In this document: positions 22,290-35,723 of the stretch, piece by piece
How positions within the stretch are numbered: the first letter of the stretch is position 1
How the letters are laid out: every line of letters begins with the position of its first letter
The notes under the pieces: generated by a model
What the model was told of the DNA's origin: nothing
Database searches by the model: none
Seen by the model: only the letters and a program-made list of their open reading frames with translations
Translations under genes and position numbers: made by a program
Assembly (NCBI GenBank): GCA_037389465.1
Contig: JAZARR010000268.1
Span: forward strand, 1-64,000
Origin: Baylisascaris procyonis
Lineage: Eukaryota; Nematoda; Chromadorea; Rhabditida; Ascarididae
Direction of reading: 5' to 3'
Length of the DNA: 64,000 nucleotides

Positions 22290-24600
22290 TGCAAGTAAGA
22301 CCCGTAAACAAAAGAGCGATTTGGTTATCCCCGCAAACCAGATCTCCTTCAATCACTCTAATACCTTTTTCGTATCCCACCGCCGTCCTAACCCTTGGAA
22401 TGTTGTCTTTGCACAATGAAAAAAATGCAAAGTATTTAGAGCATCCACTTGGCAGTCGTACACATAGAAGTACTAGATTAAGATCTGTACTCGCTTCCCC
22501 TCCCTCCTCCCGCCTAATCTATGCGAACGGAAACCTCCACGCATACCTTTCAAGGTTGCTTGAAATAATGATGGGCGGTTTGAAATAAATCGACTTCATA
22601 TAGGAGGGGAAAGCCCATAAAAGAGTACGCTTCGTTGAATTTTTGATGATGTGAACATTCACATGTTGTCAACTATTGAAATAATGAGAAGGAGTGTTCA
22701 ACAAAAACGCCGATAGCAAATGAAATCATTCGAAAGACTAGAAGGACGAGGAACGAATTGTTTACCCATTTCCAACAAGTGGAAGAAATGCATTTAGCTC
22801 ATTCATAAAATATACGCCGAAAGCGCAATCTTTTTTTAAACACTAAGTTAGACAACAGAGATCACCTTCAATACTCTTTCATCGAACATCACTCAACGGT
22901 TTTATAGTTGAATTTTTTTTATCTCAGCGAATGCTTAAATATTTTTGATATAACCGCTGAAGTTAGGTATACCAAAAGCTGCGAGAGGAATTGAATTTGC
23001 GGCAATACCTTATTATTATAATTTTACGATTATCTATTCAGCAGAAGTACTTGTGGAGAATTCTGACAATGACGATAAAAGACAACGTTTGTTTCCATCT
23101 TTCTCTTATTTTATGGTGACTTTTTATCATAAATGTTGAGATATATAATCCTTCTGCCTTTCAAAGGAGTGGTCGCTTATTGAAAGCTATAATTATAAAA
23201 TAATCAATATTCTACAAAAGATTTAGAAAAAAACGACTAGGAACAGAAAATTCCTCGCGGAATTCAACATATTCGATCTTTTGGCAGCCTAAAAGAGAAT
23301 GCGTTTAGCTTTCAAGAAGATGAGACAGGAAATTGATGCGTTTAAATGTGCTCATCATGACAACGCTGGAAACCAATTAGTCTTTTTTCGTTTCCTTTTG
23401 CTTTCAAATTCCTTGAAAGCCAACACATTTTGTGGATAAAACAGCATTTCTTTCATATTGCTTATGAAGTTAACGAGAAACCATTAAGTTAATTTTACTG
23501 CAGTTTCTTTTCACATTAATTTTGTAAATGAAATTCGACAATGAACCAACTTTAAGTAAGTAGTGAATTCTTGATGACAGTTTGAAAGGTACATTGAAGA
23601 GCAAAAGAAACTCACTTTTGTATGAACTTCCTGAGATGCAATCCTGCTGCCCGCATCACATTCTAAGGCTGAGGTTTAAAGATCCAAGATGTTCCCTCAA
23701 GCAGTAAAGGTTTTTCGGTCGATTGGTCGAATAACAAAGGCTGCCAAACTTCAATGACCAAATATTTTGGAAAATAATGACCGAATATCCTAGAAAATCT
23801 TCTTGTTTTTACTTTTCAACTTCTTGCTTCAAGTGAAACTTGAAAATCTTCACATGCTAACTTTACCTTTTTAAAACTTCATTATCGCTCACCTTTAATC
23901 ACAAAGAACTTATCTGATCAAGGTCCTTGAGCCAATCCTTGAGCCAATCGAATTTTGAATAGTTGACAGTTATTGTTTCCTGAAGTTCAGTTCGACTAGT
24001 TTTTGGATTTACTGCTGTAAACGAAACGACGTTAACTTCTCAAAAGTTTCCATCTTCTCTACTGCTGCGTGTAGATTTCGCATACATCTGTTTAATTTCA
24101 TAAACTGGATGGGAAAATCGCAAATTTTTGGCCACTTATTGGTGTATTAAATTCAAAAGATAAAAACCGAACTTGTTCAATCGATTCATACGCTGCATAG
24201 TAACTCATACATACTCAGTATTACAAATTGATGTTGAAAAAAATGCGCCGAACGTCTGCTGTGCCGTTTCGAAAAATATATTGTTTCATTGCACGTGAGG
24301 AAGCATGACTTTCTCGGAATTTTTATCGTTTCATTTCGAAAAAGCCAAATATTTTTTTCAAGTGTTTCATCTATCCCATTTTGGTTATTTCGAAGTAATT
24401 TTATTTTCATTCTTATTTTGAGATCCTTGAATGGGAAAAGCACAAAAGGTAAATGAATAAGAAGAATATATCAATAAAACAAATAATAAAAGCAACAACA
24501 AAATGAAAAAAGTAGAACGATCGCAGAGTATTTCGAGCAAATAGACTCAGACACCTTAGGGGTTAATGTGCCATAACAGCAATAATTTGACGATCAAAAA
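22290..24600. other. Left-arm interval with ambiguous open frames, no firm gene
   Basis: At 22289-22588 all plus frames and one minus frame (22150-22416) are open, and I cannot pick one. From 22.6 to 24.6 kb the sequence is AT-rich with no consistent exon. A tandem CCTTGAGCCAAT pair lies near 23928. Confidence 0.4.
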
Positions 24601-24713
24601 CTAATCGCAGTGACGTTACTCCTTTATTTTTTGCATAATTTGATTTGACTTCTTGTGCATACAGAAGAGTAATGAATTTTTTCTTATTTCATTGAATTTG
24701 TTTCGATTCACAG

Positions 24714-25225
24714 ATAACTCCGAAGAAAACGATAGCAGCGGTGAACCCAATAAAGCGCGCAGAAATGATAAGGTGGAATCGACGCCGAAATCAATGCAAA
24801 GAAATACTGAGAAGGAGCGATTGTCTTCGGAGGAAAAGCTGCCAGAGAATGTCAAAGAATACGAGCGTTCACCTTCAAAGAGAAAATCGATAGAGAGGAC
24901 CGTTCAGCAGAAACGACCGCGTTCAAGAAGACAATCGGTAGTAAGATGTATGGAACAAGAACTGCCACTCTCAAAGAGTGAACGAGAACGACAGCTCTCG
25001 AAACTAAAAGCACGGGAGAGATTCAGAGAAAAAGAAAGAGTATTACCTACAAAGAAGTCTGTCGAACGATTACTGGAGAAAGGACGGTTTCCACTGAAAA
25101 GAAACTTGCTCCGACGAGTTGAAGAGGAGAGAGCACAACAAGGTTGGCGGTTAAATGCATCGTACATCTTCACTCGAAAGCCATTTCGCGAAAGCATTTA
25201 CTCTGGGTTATCACTGATTTTATAG
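24714..25225 (+). CDS. Ser/Arg/Glu/Lys-rich coding exon, left copy
   Basis: After the acceptor TTTCGATTCACAG (24713) a frame of about 140 highly charged codons runs through segments such as SPSKRKSIERTVQQKRPRSR and SKSERERQLSKLKARERF. It resembles the low-complexity RS/RE regions of nuclear splicing or chromatin-associated proteins; that is compositional inference only. A donor is possible after QQ (AAG|GTTGGC). The right-arm copy matches closely but has a 1-nt difference near the end, so the last residues differ (187 against 190 codons when read unspliced). Further exons follow downstream and may belong to the same gene. Confidence 0.5.
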
Positions 25226-25487
25226 CATTCCTCTTAGCTAGGTAAGCCGCCTCCAGCATACCTATTGCTATTTTATTTCAATGCATTTAGTGTACAAAAC
25301 GGACAAATGAGCAGAACTTTCAGAATGATAAAGTGATTGTTTTCTTAAAAATGCAAATTTTCAGCGATCGCAAGAATTCTAAGTCTGAGAACGTTTTCTG
25401 CGCTTGTTTTATTCCCTTCACACGAATTCGCATTCATTTTACCTCGCATAGAATGTAAAAATCTACGAAAAATTACGAAATTTCTTA

Positions 25488-26590
25488 TTGAATGATTTCG
25501 AAAGTTTTCACAAATTTTCCGAGGAAGGGCTGAGCCATCAAAAACGAGTCATATTTTCTGAATCACCATTTAAATCTAAACGCAATTCGCATTCAGTATC
25601 ACCGATTTCTGATGGAAAATGGTTGCCGAACAACATCAACAGCTTTGCATTTCAAGTAACAGAAAGTGGATAATTTTCCAAACTTCGATTTTTGAGCTTT
25701 TCGAAACGATTGGAAATTGCATGAACTGATTTTTGAAATGGCTAAGGTACAAAAAAGTAACCATTTGAGAAGAAACTGAAGTCTTCTACGGATGCAGCGA
25801 ATGATCAAGGATTCTTTTCAGGGTCCGAACGAGAACCGAGTTCTGCATCTTCCGGTAATTTTAAAATGTGTACATCTGCTCAATCATTTAAAAGTTAGCA
25901 AGTGTTGGCAAAAGCAGACCATAACGGTACGTCGCGGAGCGTGGAGAAAATTGATTAACTTCTTCTCCTCAAAGGTAACGTGGAAGAAAGTGAGGGATAA
26001 AAATGACAGGAATAAGAAACTATCAAAGAAAAACCTTTCATGTGGATGAGTGGCCTCTATTATCCTCCACCGGAAACAGTGAGAACGTAGCCTTGATGGA
26101 ACTGAAACGAGATCCATATGAGGTATGATTAGGAAGAATCTGGCTTTCATCCCTTTCGAAATGTTTTTCTTCTGTATTTACGCAGTGATCCCGCAGATTC
26201 CACTTCCCCTCAGGCATTCCCTGTAGGCCTTTGTCCTAAACCACTGCAAGCAATTGCTGTAATCCGGCTTGTATCTCCTTCATCGTGTCAAACGGCTCCA
26301 CTTTGGCCTTAATCTCATTTTAGAAGGCAAAAAAGTGACAAGGCATTGGATTTTGATGGATGGGCTGAATTCGATTGGTAATTTCTTAGGCGGTAACCGG
26401 ACGAGCATCACGAAGAGCTCCGGCTTTTGGCCTCCCTTAGATGGGAGTGAGAGTGAAAACACTGAGTCTCGCCCACGGCTTCCTTCCTATGAACTCTCAC
26501 ATGCATTTAAAAGTAACAGTGGCATACTTTCCAATTTTAATGAAAAATTTCAAGCCATCCATTCGATCGCAGGGCAGCGCGGACAAAATG
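25488..26590 (+). CDS. Middle exons of the charged-protein gene, partly resolved
   Basis: Exon pieces are: NDFESFHKFSEEGLSHQ to NNINSFAFQ ending at donor GTAACA (25656); KLKSSTDAANDQGFFSGS to ASS with donor GTAATT; 26010-26122 between ATGACAG and GTATGA encoding NYQRKTFHVDEWPLLSS and MELKRDPYE; and 26324 onward, including GKKVTRHWILMDGLNSI and, after a 63-nt intron, GSESENTESRPRLPSYEL. Phases match between the second and third pieces. The join from the third piece to 26324 is not resolved, because the candidate acceptors at 26185, 26196 and 26213 give stops or wrong phase. Both arms agree in sequence here. Confidence 0.4.
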
Positions 26591-26680
26591 TTACGGAATT
26601 GCGCATAAAATGTTGCAGATTGACATTTGAAGGCCTATGGCATTGACCCTCAGTGAATCTAAAACACTGACCTTCACAAG

Positions 26681-27606
26681 CACGAGGCCATGGCTCTCAG
26701 CAACATTAAGATGCTGACCCTCCACCGCACCAGCTCGTATATTTAGTGCTATTGCCAAGCAACACCTCCGATTTCTTTCGCTAATTTTCTGCATTTTCAT
26801 CCTCTATCCAGCCATTAAAAATAAAATAACGAGTGATAAGATGTTTTAATTCAAAATTCTTGACGGAAGAAGAGAGGGTTCTCAAATGTCTGTAACATGC
26901 TTAATCCCCTACACACTCATCTGTCATCTTATACCTGTAGAAACGTTCACTAGCATAGCCGGCGATTTAATGGCATTAACGACGAAGACTTCTGTAAATT
27001 TGCTCTCCAAAAGATGGTTGGTGATATCCTACCTATGCTTATTGAACGCATATAGGACAAAGAGTCCTGGAGTTTTAATCGGTCCCATTTCATGCTTGAT
27101 CGCAACTTTTGCCTTCATTTTTAGCTGACCAAATCAACAGCGACCGGTTGAATTCGCTCATCTTCTCCTTTTTACTACGGTCATTTTATGGGTCTATTTC
27201 CGAGGCATTGCACGACATGAGTTGGTTCTCTATAGGTGCTAGCAGACTACACCGCTGTTACTGCAGAATCAATTACTGTAGAATCACTCAAGACCGATGC
27301 GACTTGGACTGAAATATTTGGCACCTACTCGCAATATCCTTGTCAGGGTTTGGGGGGATGGGTTCGTGGGAACACTTTTACCACTTTACTTTCAGATCTT
27401 GATGTGACCTAATTTCAGGCAAAGTGGAGCAATGTGCAAGTGGTATATTTTCATCTCCTTTGAAACTCGTGACTGTAATTGACGTGCTGAGGTCATTCCG
27501 TGAATCAGAAATAGAGAACGAGCTGTTATGTTACTGTTCACTAAATCTAAAAGAAGAGATCTATCAGAAGCTCCAGAAAACATTAAAACCTCAAATGGAT
27601 CATTGA
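26681..27606 (+). CDS. C-terminal four-exon chain, left copy
   Basis: The exons are: 26681-26736 (HEAMALSNIKMLTLHRTS), 26959-27020 (RRFNGINDEDFCKFALQKMV), 27125-27235 (DQINSDRLNSLIFSFLLRS to DMSWFSI) and 27419-27606 (KVEQCASGIFSS to KTLKPQMDH and stop). The phases are 2, 1 and 1, and every junction restores a codon. Acceptors at the last two exons are CATTTTTAG and TAATTTCAG. The product is helical and charged, with no family I recognise. It may be the end of the Ser/Arg-rich gene upstream. The right-arm copy (35724-36646) has the same structure, which supports the model. Confidence 0.6.
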
Positions 27607-30600
27607 AAACTGTTTATTTACCACTGATATGTCGATGACTGCGATGCTAAGACGGAGTTCATTCAAAAAAGTGTTTCATATGCTGCAACCTCGATGCACT
27701 CTTACTAAAAGTTCTTTGTTTATTTGCACAGAATCATGGCCCTAACAGATACAGTCACCTGTTTTTATCGTATGAGAAATTAAATTTGCATATACGATGC
27801 ATTCTGTCCATTACATTCAACGAATCGTTTGTCGAATCCGTAGAATGTTGATATTGGGCAGTGCACAGTCAGAAGAGCTGGATATCTGAGAACAAAATGG
27901 CTCTCGATAAACATCCTTATAGTTCTCTATATCCTCTCATATCCTTTCCTCTTCGCCCAAAATGCAGACGATAGCCTTTCTTGTTCAGCCATCCCAGCAC
28001 CGATTTTTCTAGCCAAACATTTTTTACAATTTTAGTCCTATAATTCAAACTGTTTCAATCTAGGGGCGAAATATGAGCTTGCAATGGAGGACAACCTGAG
28101 CAACTTTGAAAACTGCATATACTGTATTCGGTCACCTTACAATGCATTCGCGAAGCAATGCTTCCTAGATGCTTCATCTACTTAGTGTGGGATCAGACTT
28201 CAACAAGTGAAACTGTTCCACTGCCTCATAACGTTCGGCCACTCCGTAATCTTCGGTAGGTGATGGCAGGTCCCCGAACAACAGAAGTCACTATCCTCGC
28301 TAATGAGCTTTGCTGAATATAGGCTATAGAATCTTCCATATGATTGGAATACAAGAGCCTGCTTTTGCTTTATATTGCATAAATTCAATGCGCAATCGAA
28401 ATGCTCCCTTTATTAGCGAAATTATGGTTATTTTGATCATCACATATTACAAGGATTGTTTCCGGCATACTGTGCGGTAAAAGGAACATAAGAGTGAAGA
28501 AAACTAGAGTTATAGATCTAGCTATTTCTGACACCGAAAAGTTCATGCCGAATTTTTTTTAGATCATCATTGCGACTATTTGTTCACCGAAAGTGAGTCA
28601 GGAGTGGAGACGCGCGGCTCATCATCACCGCAAGAAACGAAAGTCACCAAGAAAAGCAAGCGCACAAGTAGAAAATAATCTCTCTACGCAGAAAACCCTT
28701 CTTAAATGTCCACTAATTCTTATGCAAACTAAAGGGATTGTAATCTTGTTGCGTTTGCATGGAAGCAAAGCAATGGAAACAAGCATGATGATGATGCTCG
28801 AACCCAAGTAGTAAACTTACAGTTATCATGGAAGTAAGTAAATTTTGGTGGTTTTTTACTCCTTCTTCCGGAATGCAAAAATTCCTTGCAGCATTTAGAT
28901 TTGTATAGGCCGAGTGCGCTCAGTGTTCATTTGGTATACATGGAGAGCTTTGGGCGCTGTGCATAACGCTAGTGTTTCTTCATACCAGGAGCAAAGAAGG
29001 GCGGAAGGTCAGAATTTCAATTTTAAGTAACAAGTCCCATCCAGAAAACCAGTAAAGTGTCGTTTTACTTCCTGTTAAGAGGTGCAGTTGTTTTCACGTC
29101 AGGCTTCAGGTCGGGGTCCTGCAGGATACAGCTGTTTCGAAGATGTAAAAGAGATCGAAATCAATCCTATTACCCATATAATATTTATACTTTCAAACTT
29201 TATATTGGAGGGGTTTTGTGTATGAAGCGTTGCATGCGAATGAGAAATATTGAATGAGCGCTAAATGTGAAATTAAATAGAGGAAGCAGTTGTATACGAT
29301 GTTCAGCGCTCACCAAAAGCGCGTATACCCGCATAACCTGGAATAAAACTCATAAGGATTTTATACACATATACCCCATAAGTGAAAATCTGGGCGCTTT
29401 TATCAGGGGTAGACTTATTGACCGCGAAAAATCCCTTCTAAAAGGTCGAGAAACATGCGTTATTTGGGGGGGGGGGGGAGTGCACGAGGAGGGGCGTTGA
29501 GAGAGATATTTTATTTGGGAAGTAAATCAAGCGTTGCTGTGAGAAATGAAATCCAAACCTAGAATTATCAGCGATGTAAAAAAGGAATGGGATGACATCG
29601 CCTGCTATACATCAACGGGTTGTAGAATTAGAGAACGTAAGTATAATATCTTCTATAAAAAATCACATCAAGCTATAAAATTGCAATACGATAAGGTATG
29701 ACTTAAAACTCATCATTAACAACGCAATGCAAACAATAACGGTATTATGATGGGTTCGTTCTGGTATGATTCAAGTGAGCCGATTGCTTATCGCCAACCT
29801 AGTATTCTAAATTTGAATTGCCAACACAATTAAAATATGCAATAAAATGTGTTCAAGTTTTCACAGAACTGACAGCATATACAGGCCTTATAAAAATGAT
29901 TGTTTGCTAACCTGACTGGCTGGGATGTCACCTCAGCAGTTGTAAAATGACCCTTCTTAAGCAATATCTAGGTATATTTAAACGTCTGTAACGCCTTTCA
30001 AATCAGATGAATCTGCATGAAAGATATATAGCAATCACTCAGTGGTAAAGACCATACTGAGATATTTCTGCAATGCCACCTTCAAGTGGTTCGCGAGTTG
30101 GTGCTTTCGATCAGACATATACAAGCACACACATCGACATACATCAGCATGAAGTCATTATAATATACTCTGCAACTACAAATTATAGAAAATAAAGTAA
30201 AAGGGATTAGAGTAAAATCGACTAACAGAAGGAACAGCGAAAGAAAACGTGCACGATTACGGTTTTATTAATTAGCAGAGGGCTTATTAATAAAGGGTGA
30301 TTTATGCTTAGTGAATTTGTGTAGCAAATTGTGCGAGACAACTTGCAATTACTTAGAGTGAGGGTTAGCCGTTGAGAGGTGTTCGATTCATTGGTGGATG
30401 AATCGATTCCATAATTTCGATAAAAAACACAAAAAAAGAAGAGGGAACGAACCAATTAACGAAGATTATTTTTATTTTTTGAGCTTATCGTAGATTCAGC
30501 ACCAACATGAGGAACTCTGCCTCCAGCAACGGCTACTTTTTTGTAGCCGTATTACTCCTCATACATCTTAAAGCAGTTCCGGAAAATTTTTCATATTCAG

Positions 30601-31414
30601 GGTTTGTCTCACAAATCCGCACCCACCTCGAAAAATGTTCCCTGGACCCCCAAAATACAACGGAGGAAAGAAATCAAAAATCTAACTTAGAGACAAAACC
30701 TAAAAAGGAGAAAGCTTAAGTATGAAAAAATACTTAAACCGGGTTATTTCCGGAATTCACTCAACAACATATCACGAAAAACTAATGGTCACGTTTGCGC
30801 CTTATCCTCAACACACATGCAAAAAATTAGCTGAAAATACATAAACCATAAAGAGATATCGTTGGGGAAAGCAAAAATGAGTTAGTGATCTTCTGTATAT
30901 ATATAGAACTTGCGTATTGCATTAACTCTTTGTTTTATTACTTTCGATCATTTTTCTATTGCTTTATATTGCATTACTTCTTTAACTCAATTTAATCCAT
31001 GAAACTTTGCTCATATAATGTCAAGCTTTAGCTTTACTTCTGAGGAAATTTAAATCGTCAGGAGAAAAGAGTTGCCCATTTGGTCACGCAAAGTCCAAAT
31101 ACTATTTCTTATCTTGGTCGGCCAAAATAAAGTCAGTGACACAAGTGGACACATATATAAGATAAGAAATAGTATACTTCCTATTGACGTAGGAATCATT
31201 TCTTATTCCATTCGCTGCACAGAGAAGAAGGCTCTTAAAACTTTTAAATCCTTGCATCTATTTAAGTGTTATGAATGCTTGCAGGCGTATTGAGGTCTCT
31301 TGTTTGCAACAAAACTTACTGAAGCAACGCATCCATGAAATTCCACTGTAACGTAGTATATGAACGCGTTTATCGTTTGCAGTAGAAATATGACGGGTAG
31401 AAGTGCGCTGAAAT
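27607..31414. other. Inner left arm without a firm gene
   Basis: Near-identical to 31938-35723. Frames at 28593-28811, 30222-30455, 30507-30719 and 31072-31293 are copied almost exactly in the right arm. This reflects the high DNA identity here and says nothing about coding. A frame starting ATGAGGAACTCTGCC at 30507 has a hydrophobic start like a signal peptide and a basic end (KPKKEKA); it is the best unproven candidate. Confidence 0.4.
29467..29478. repeat. Poly-G tract, 12 bases in left arm
   Basis: The right arm has only five C at the matching place (around 33872). Such a long G run is unusual in this AT-rich sequence. Confidence 0.8.
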
Positions 31415-31937
31415 TTTCGACGATTTTGTTTATCATATCTCACTTGGTTGCAACTTAAATGGCACATGCTAGAGCAACACTGACTGACAGTATTTGACAT
31501 TAATGCTGACGATTCAATGCAGCGACGGTCTCCTCGTCTGCAATGAATCGTGCTTGTCGAGAGGCTTTAATTTGGATTCAAATAGAAGACTAGAATTTCA
31601 AGTATGCTTACCTTATTAGATGATTCATTGTTATCGCCACTTACGGTGGTTGCTGCAAAGTAAATAAATAATTTATGAGTATTTCTTTATAATATATTTG
31701 CAAGCTTTCAAATCAATAAGTTCTGCTACATCTGCTTAGCATTATGTTCATCGTCTTCTCACCCCCTACCCTTCTAGACTTCTTTCATATTCTTCAGTTT
31801 GCGGCACTGATAGCATTGAGATTAGTAATTTAATATAAAATGTTGAGAGATACTAAGAACTTCCTGGGCGGTCACAAAAAATAATACTTAACAGCACCCT
31901 GGTGCACTTGGAGAACGAATGTTTCGTAAGGTACTCG
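31415..31937. other. 523-bp unique spacer at the centre of the palindrome
   Basis: This is the only sequence between the two arms and is not itself self-complementary. It is AT-rich and contains no supportable gene. Short frames crossing into it come from the arms. It is long enough to let the arms form a loop rather than a perfect cruciform. Confidence 0.85.
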
Positions 31938-34900
31938 ATTTCAGCGCACTTCTACCCGTCATATTTCTACTGCAAACGATAAACGCGTTCATATACTACG
32001 TTACAGTGGAATTTCATGGATGCGTTGCTTCAGTAAGTTTTGTTGCAAACAAGAGACCTCAATACGCCTGCAAGCATTCATAACACTTAAATAGATGCAA
32101 GGATTTAAAAGTTTTAAGAGCCTTCTTCTCTGTGCAGCGAATGGAATAAGAAATGATTCCTACGTCAATAGGAAGTATACTATTTCTTATCTTATATATG
32201 TGTCCACTTGTGTCACTGACTTTATTTTGGCCGACCAAGATAAGAAATAGTATTTGGACTTTGCGTGACCAAATGGGCAACTCTTTTCTCCTGACGATTT
32301 AAATTTCCTCAGAAGTAAAGCTAAAGCTTGACATTATATGAGCAAAGTTTCATGGATTAAATTGAGTTAAAGAAGTAATGCAATATAAAGCAATAGAAAA
32401 ATGATCGAAAGTAATAAAACAAAGAGTTAATGCAATACGCAAGTTCTATATATATACAGAAGATCACTAACTCATTTTTGCTTTCCCCAACGATATCTCT
32501 TTATGGTTTATGTATTTTCAGCTAATTTTTGCATGTGTGTTGAGGATAAGGCGCAAACGTGACCATTAGTTTTTCGTGATATGTTGTTGAGTGAATTCCG
32601 GAAATAACCCGGTTTAAGTATTTTTTCATACTTAAGCTTTCTCCTTTTTAGGTTTTGTCTCTAAGTTAGATTTTTGATTTCTTTCCTCCGTTGTATTTTG
32701 GGGGTCCAGGGAACATTTTTCGAGGTGGGTGCGGATTTGTGAGACAAACCCTGAATATGAAAAATTTTCCGGAACTGCTTTAAGATGTATGAGGAGTAAT
32801 ACGGCTACAAAAAAGTAGCCGTTGCTGGAGGCAGAGTTCCTCATGTTGGTGCTGAATCTACGATAAGCTCAAAAAATAAAAATAATCTTCGTTAATTGGT
32901 TCGTTCCCTCTTCTTTTTTTGTGTTTTTTATCGAAATTATGGAATCGATTCATCCACCAATGAATCGAACACCTCTCAACGGCTAACCCTCACTCTAAGT
33001 AATTGCAAGTTGTCTCGCACAATTTGCTACACAAATTCACTAAGCATAAATCACCCTTTATTAATAAGCCCTCTGCTAATTAATAAAACCGTAATCGTGC
33101 ACGTTTTCTTTCGCTGTTCCTTCTGTTAGTCGATTTTACTCTAATCCCTTTTACTTTATTTTCTATAATTTGTAGTTGCAGAGTATATTATAATGACTTC
33201 ATGCTGATGTATGTCGATGTGTGTGCTTGTATATGTCTGATCGAAAGCACCAACTCGCGAACCACTTGAAGGTGGCATTGCAGAAATATCTCAGTATGGT
33301 CTTTACCACTGAGTGATTGCTATATATCTTTCATGCAGATTCATCTGATTTGAAAGGCGTTACAGACGTTTAAATATACCTAGATATTGCTTAAGAAGGG
33401 TCATTTTACAACTGCTGAGGTGACATCCCAGCCAGTCAGGTTAGCAAACAATCATTTTTATAAGGCCTGTATATGCTGTCAGTTCTGTGAAAACTTGAAC
33501 ACATTTTATTGCATATTTTAATTGTGTTGGCAATTCAAATTTAGAATACTAGGTTGGCGATAAGCAATCGGCTCACTTGAATCATACCAGAACGAACCCA
33601 TCATAATACCGTTATTGTTTGCATTGCGTTGTTAATGATGAGTTTTAAGTCATACCTTATCGTATTGCAATTTTATAGCTTGATGTGATTTTTTATAGAA
33701 GATATTATACTTACGTTCTCTAATTCTACAACCCGTTGATGTATAGCAGGCGATGTCATCCCATTCCTTTTTTATCGCTGATAATTCTAGGTTTGGATTT
33801 CATTTCTCACAGCAACGCTTGATTTACTTCCCAAATAAAATATCTCTCTCAACGCCCCTCCTCGTGCACTCCCCCAAATAACGCATGTTTCTCGACCTTT
33901 TAGAAGGATTTTTCGCGGTCAATAAGTCTACCCCTGATAAAAGCGCCCAGATTTTCACTTATGGGGTATATGTGTATAAAATCCTTATGAGTTTTATTCC
34001 AGGTTATGCGGGTATACGCGCTTTTGGTGAGCGCTGAACATCGTATACAACTGCTTCCTCTATTTAATTTCACATTTAGCGCTCATTCAATATTTCTCAT
34101 TCGCATGCAACGCTTCATACACAAAACCCTCCAATATAAAGTTTGAAAGTATAAATATTATATGGGTAATAGGATTGATTTCGATCTCTTTTACATCTTC
34201 GAAACAGCTGTATCCTGCAGGACCCCGACCTGAAGCCTGACGTGAAAACAACTGCACCTCTTAACAGGAAGTAAAACGACACTTTACTGGTTTTCTGGAT
34301 GGGACTTGTTACTTAAAATTGAAATTCTGACCTTCCGCCCTTCTTTGCTCCTGGTATGAAGAAACACTAGCGTTATGCACAGCGCCCAAAGCTCTCCATG
34401 TATACCAAATGAACACTGAGCGCACTCGGCCTATACAAATCTAAATGCTGCAAGGAATTTTTGCATTCCGGAAGAGGAGTAAAAAACCACCAAAATTTAC
34501 TTACTTCCATGATAACTGTAAGTTTACTACTTGGGTTCGAGCATCATCATCATGCTTGTTTCCATTGCTTTGCTTCCATGCAAACGCAACAAGATTACAA
34601 TCCCTTTAGTTTGCATAAGAATTAGTGGACATTTAAGAAGGGTTTTCTGCGAGAGATTATTTTCTACTTGTGCGCTTGCTTTTCTTGGTGACTTTCGTTT
34701 CTTGCGGTGATGATGAGCCGCGCGTCTCCACTCCTGACTTTCGGTGAACAAATAGTCGCAATGATGATCTAAAAAAATTCGGCATGAACTTTTCGGTGTC
34801 AGAAATAGCTAGATCTATAACTCTAGTTTTCTTCACTCTTATGTTCCTTTTACCGCACAGTATGCCGGAAACAATCCTTGTAATATGTGATGATCAAAAT

Positions 34901-35723
34901 AACCATAATTTCGCTAATAAAGGGAACATTTCGATTGCGCATTGAATTTATGCAATATAAAGCAAAAGCAGGCTCTTGTATTCCAATCATATGGAAGATT
35001 CTATAGCCTATATTCAGCAAAGCTCATTAGCGAGGATAGTGACTTCTGTTGTTCGGGGACCTGCCATCACCTACCGAAGATTACGGAGTGGCCGAACGTT
35101 ATGAGGCAGTGGAACAGTTTCACTTGTTGAAGTCTGATCCCACACTAAGTAGATGAAGCATCTAGGAAGCATTGCTTCGCGAATGCATTGTAAGGTGACC
35201 GAATACAGTATATGCAGTTTTCAAAGTTGCTCAGGTTGTCCTCCATTGCAAGCTCATATTTCGCCCCTAGATTGAAACAGTTTGAATTATAGGACTAAAA
35301 TTGTAAAAAATGTTTGGCTAGAAAAATCGGTGCTGGGATGGCTGAACAAGAAAGGCTATCGTCTGCATTTTGGGCGAAGAGGAAAGGATATGAGAGGATA
35401 TAGAGAACTATAAGGATGTTTATCGAGAGCCATTTTGTTCTCAGATATCCAGCTCTTCTGACTGTGCACTGCCCAATATCAACATTCTACGGATTCGACA
35501 AACGATTCGTTGAATGTAATGGACAGAATGCATCGTATATGCAAATTTAATTTCTCATACGATAAAAACAGGTGACTGTATCTGTTAGGGCCATGATTCT
35601 GTGCAAATAAACAAAGAACTTTTAGTAAGAGTGCATCGAGGTTGCAGCATATGAAACACTTTTTTGAATGAACTCCGTCTTAGCATCGCAGTCATCGACA
35701 TATCAGTGGTAAATAAACAGTTT

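Larger units (their letters stand above)
4196..31414 (+). repeat. Left arm of giant imperfect inverted repeat
   Basis: The sequence reads as the reverse complement of 31938-64000. Landmark pairs with constant sums show collinearity: 31072/32280 sum to 63352, 27606/35724 to 63330, 24443/38883 to 63326, and 22091/41235 to 63326. Further out the sums drift because of indels: 14771/48425 gives 63196, 8402/54020 gives 62422, and 4196/64000 gives 68196. The inner boundary is sharp: homology stops at 31414, where the left continues with TTTCGACG and the right diverges. The outer boundary is set only by the window edge of the right arm, so the true arm may be longer. Confidence 0.95.

Noticed and set aside
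22150..22588. Opposed open frames of 88 and 99 codons
   Set aside because: Both strands and several frames are open at once, with no splice context. Neither can be preferred.
26591..26800. Minus-strand frame with EGQHLNVAESHGLVLVKV
   Set aside because: It is antisense to the plus-strand exon at 26681-26736, which has matching phases and splice sites in both arms.
31072..31500. Identical frames in both arms near the centre
   Set aside because: Identity here follows from near-perfect DNA identity of the core and gives no evidence of coding.
31415..31937. Palindrome as a simple hairpin-adapter read artefact
   Set aside because: A unique spacer, arm-specific insertions of 0.2-6 kb and many substitutions are not produced by a missed adapter. 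Haplotype misjoining is still open.
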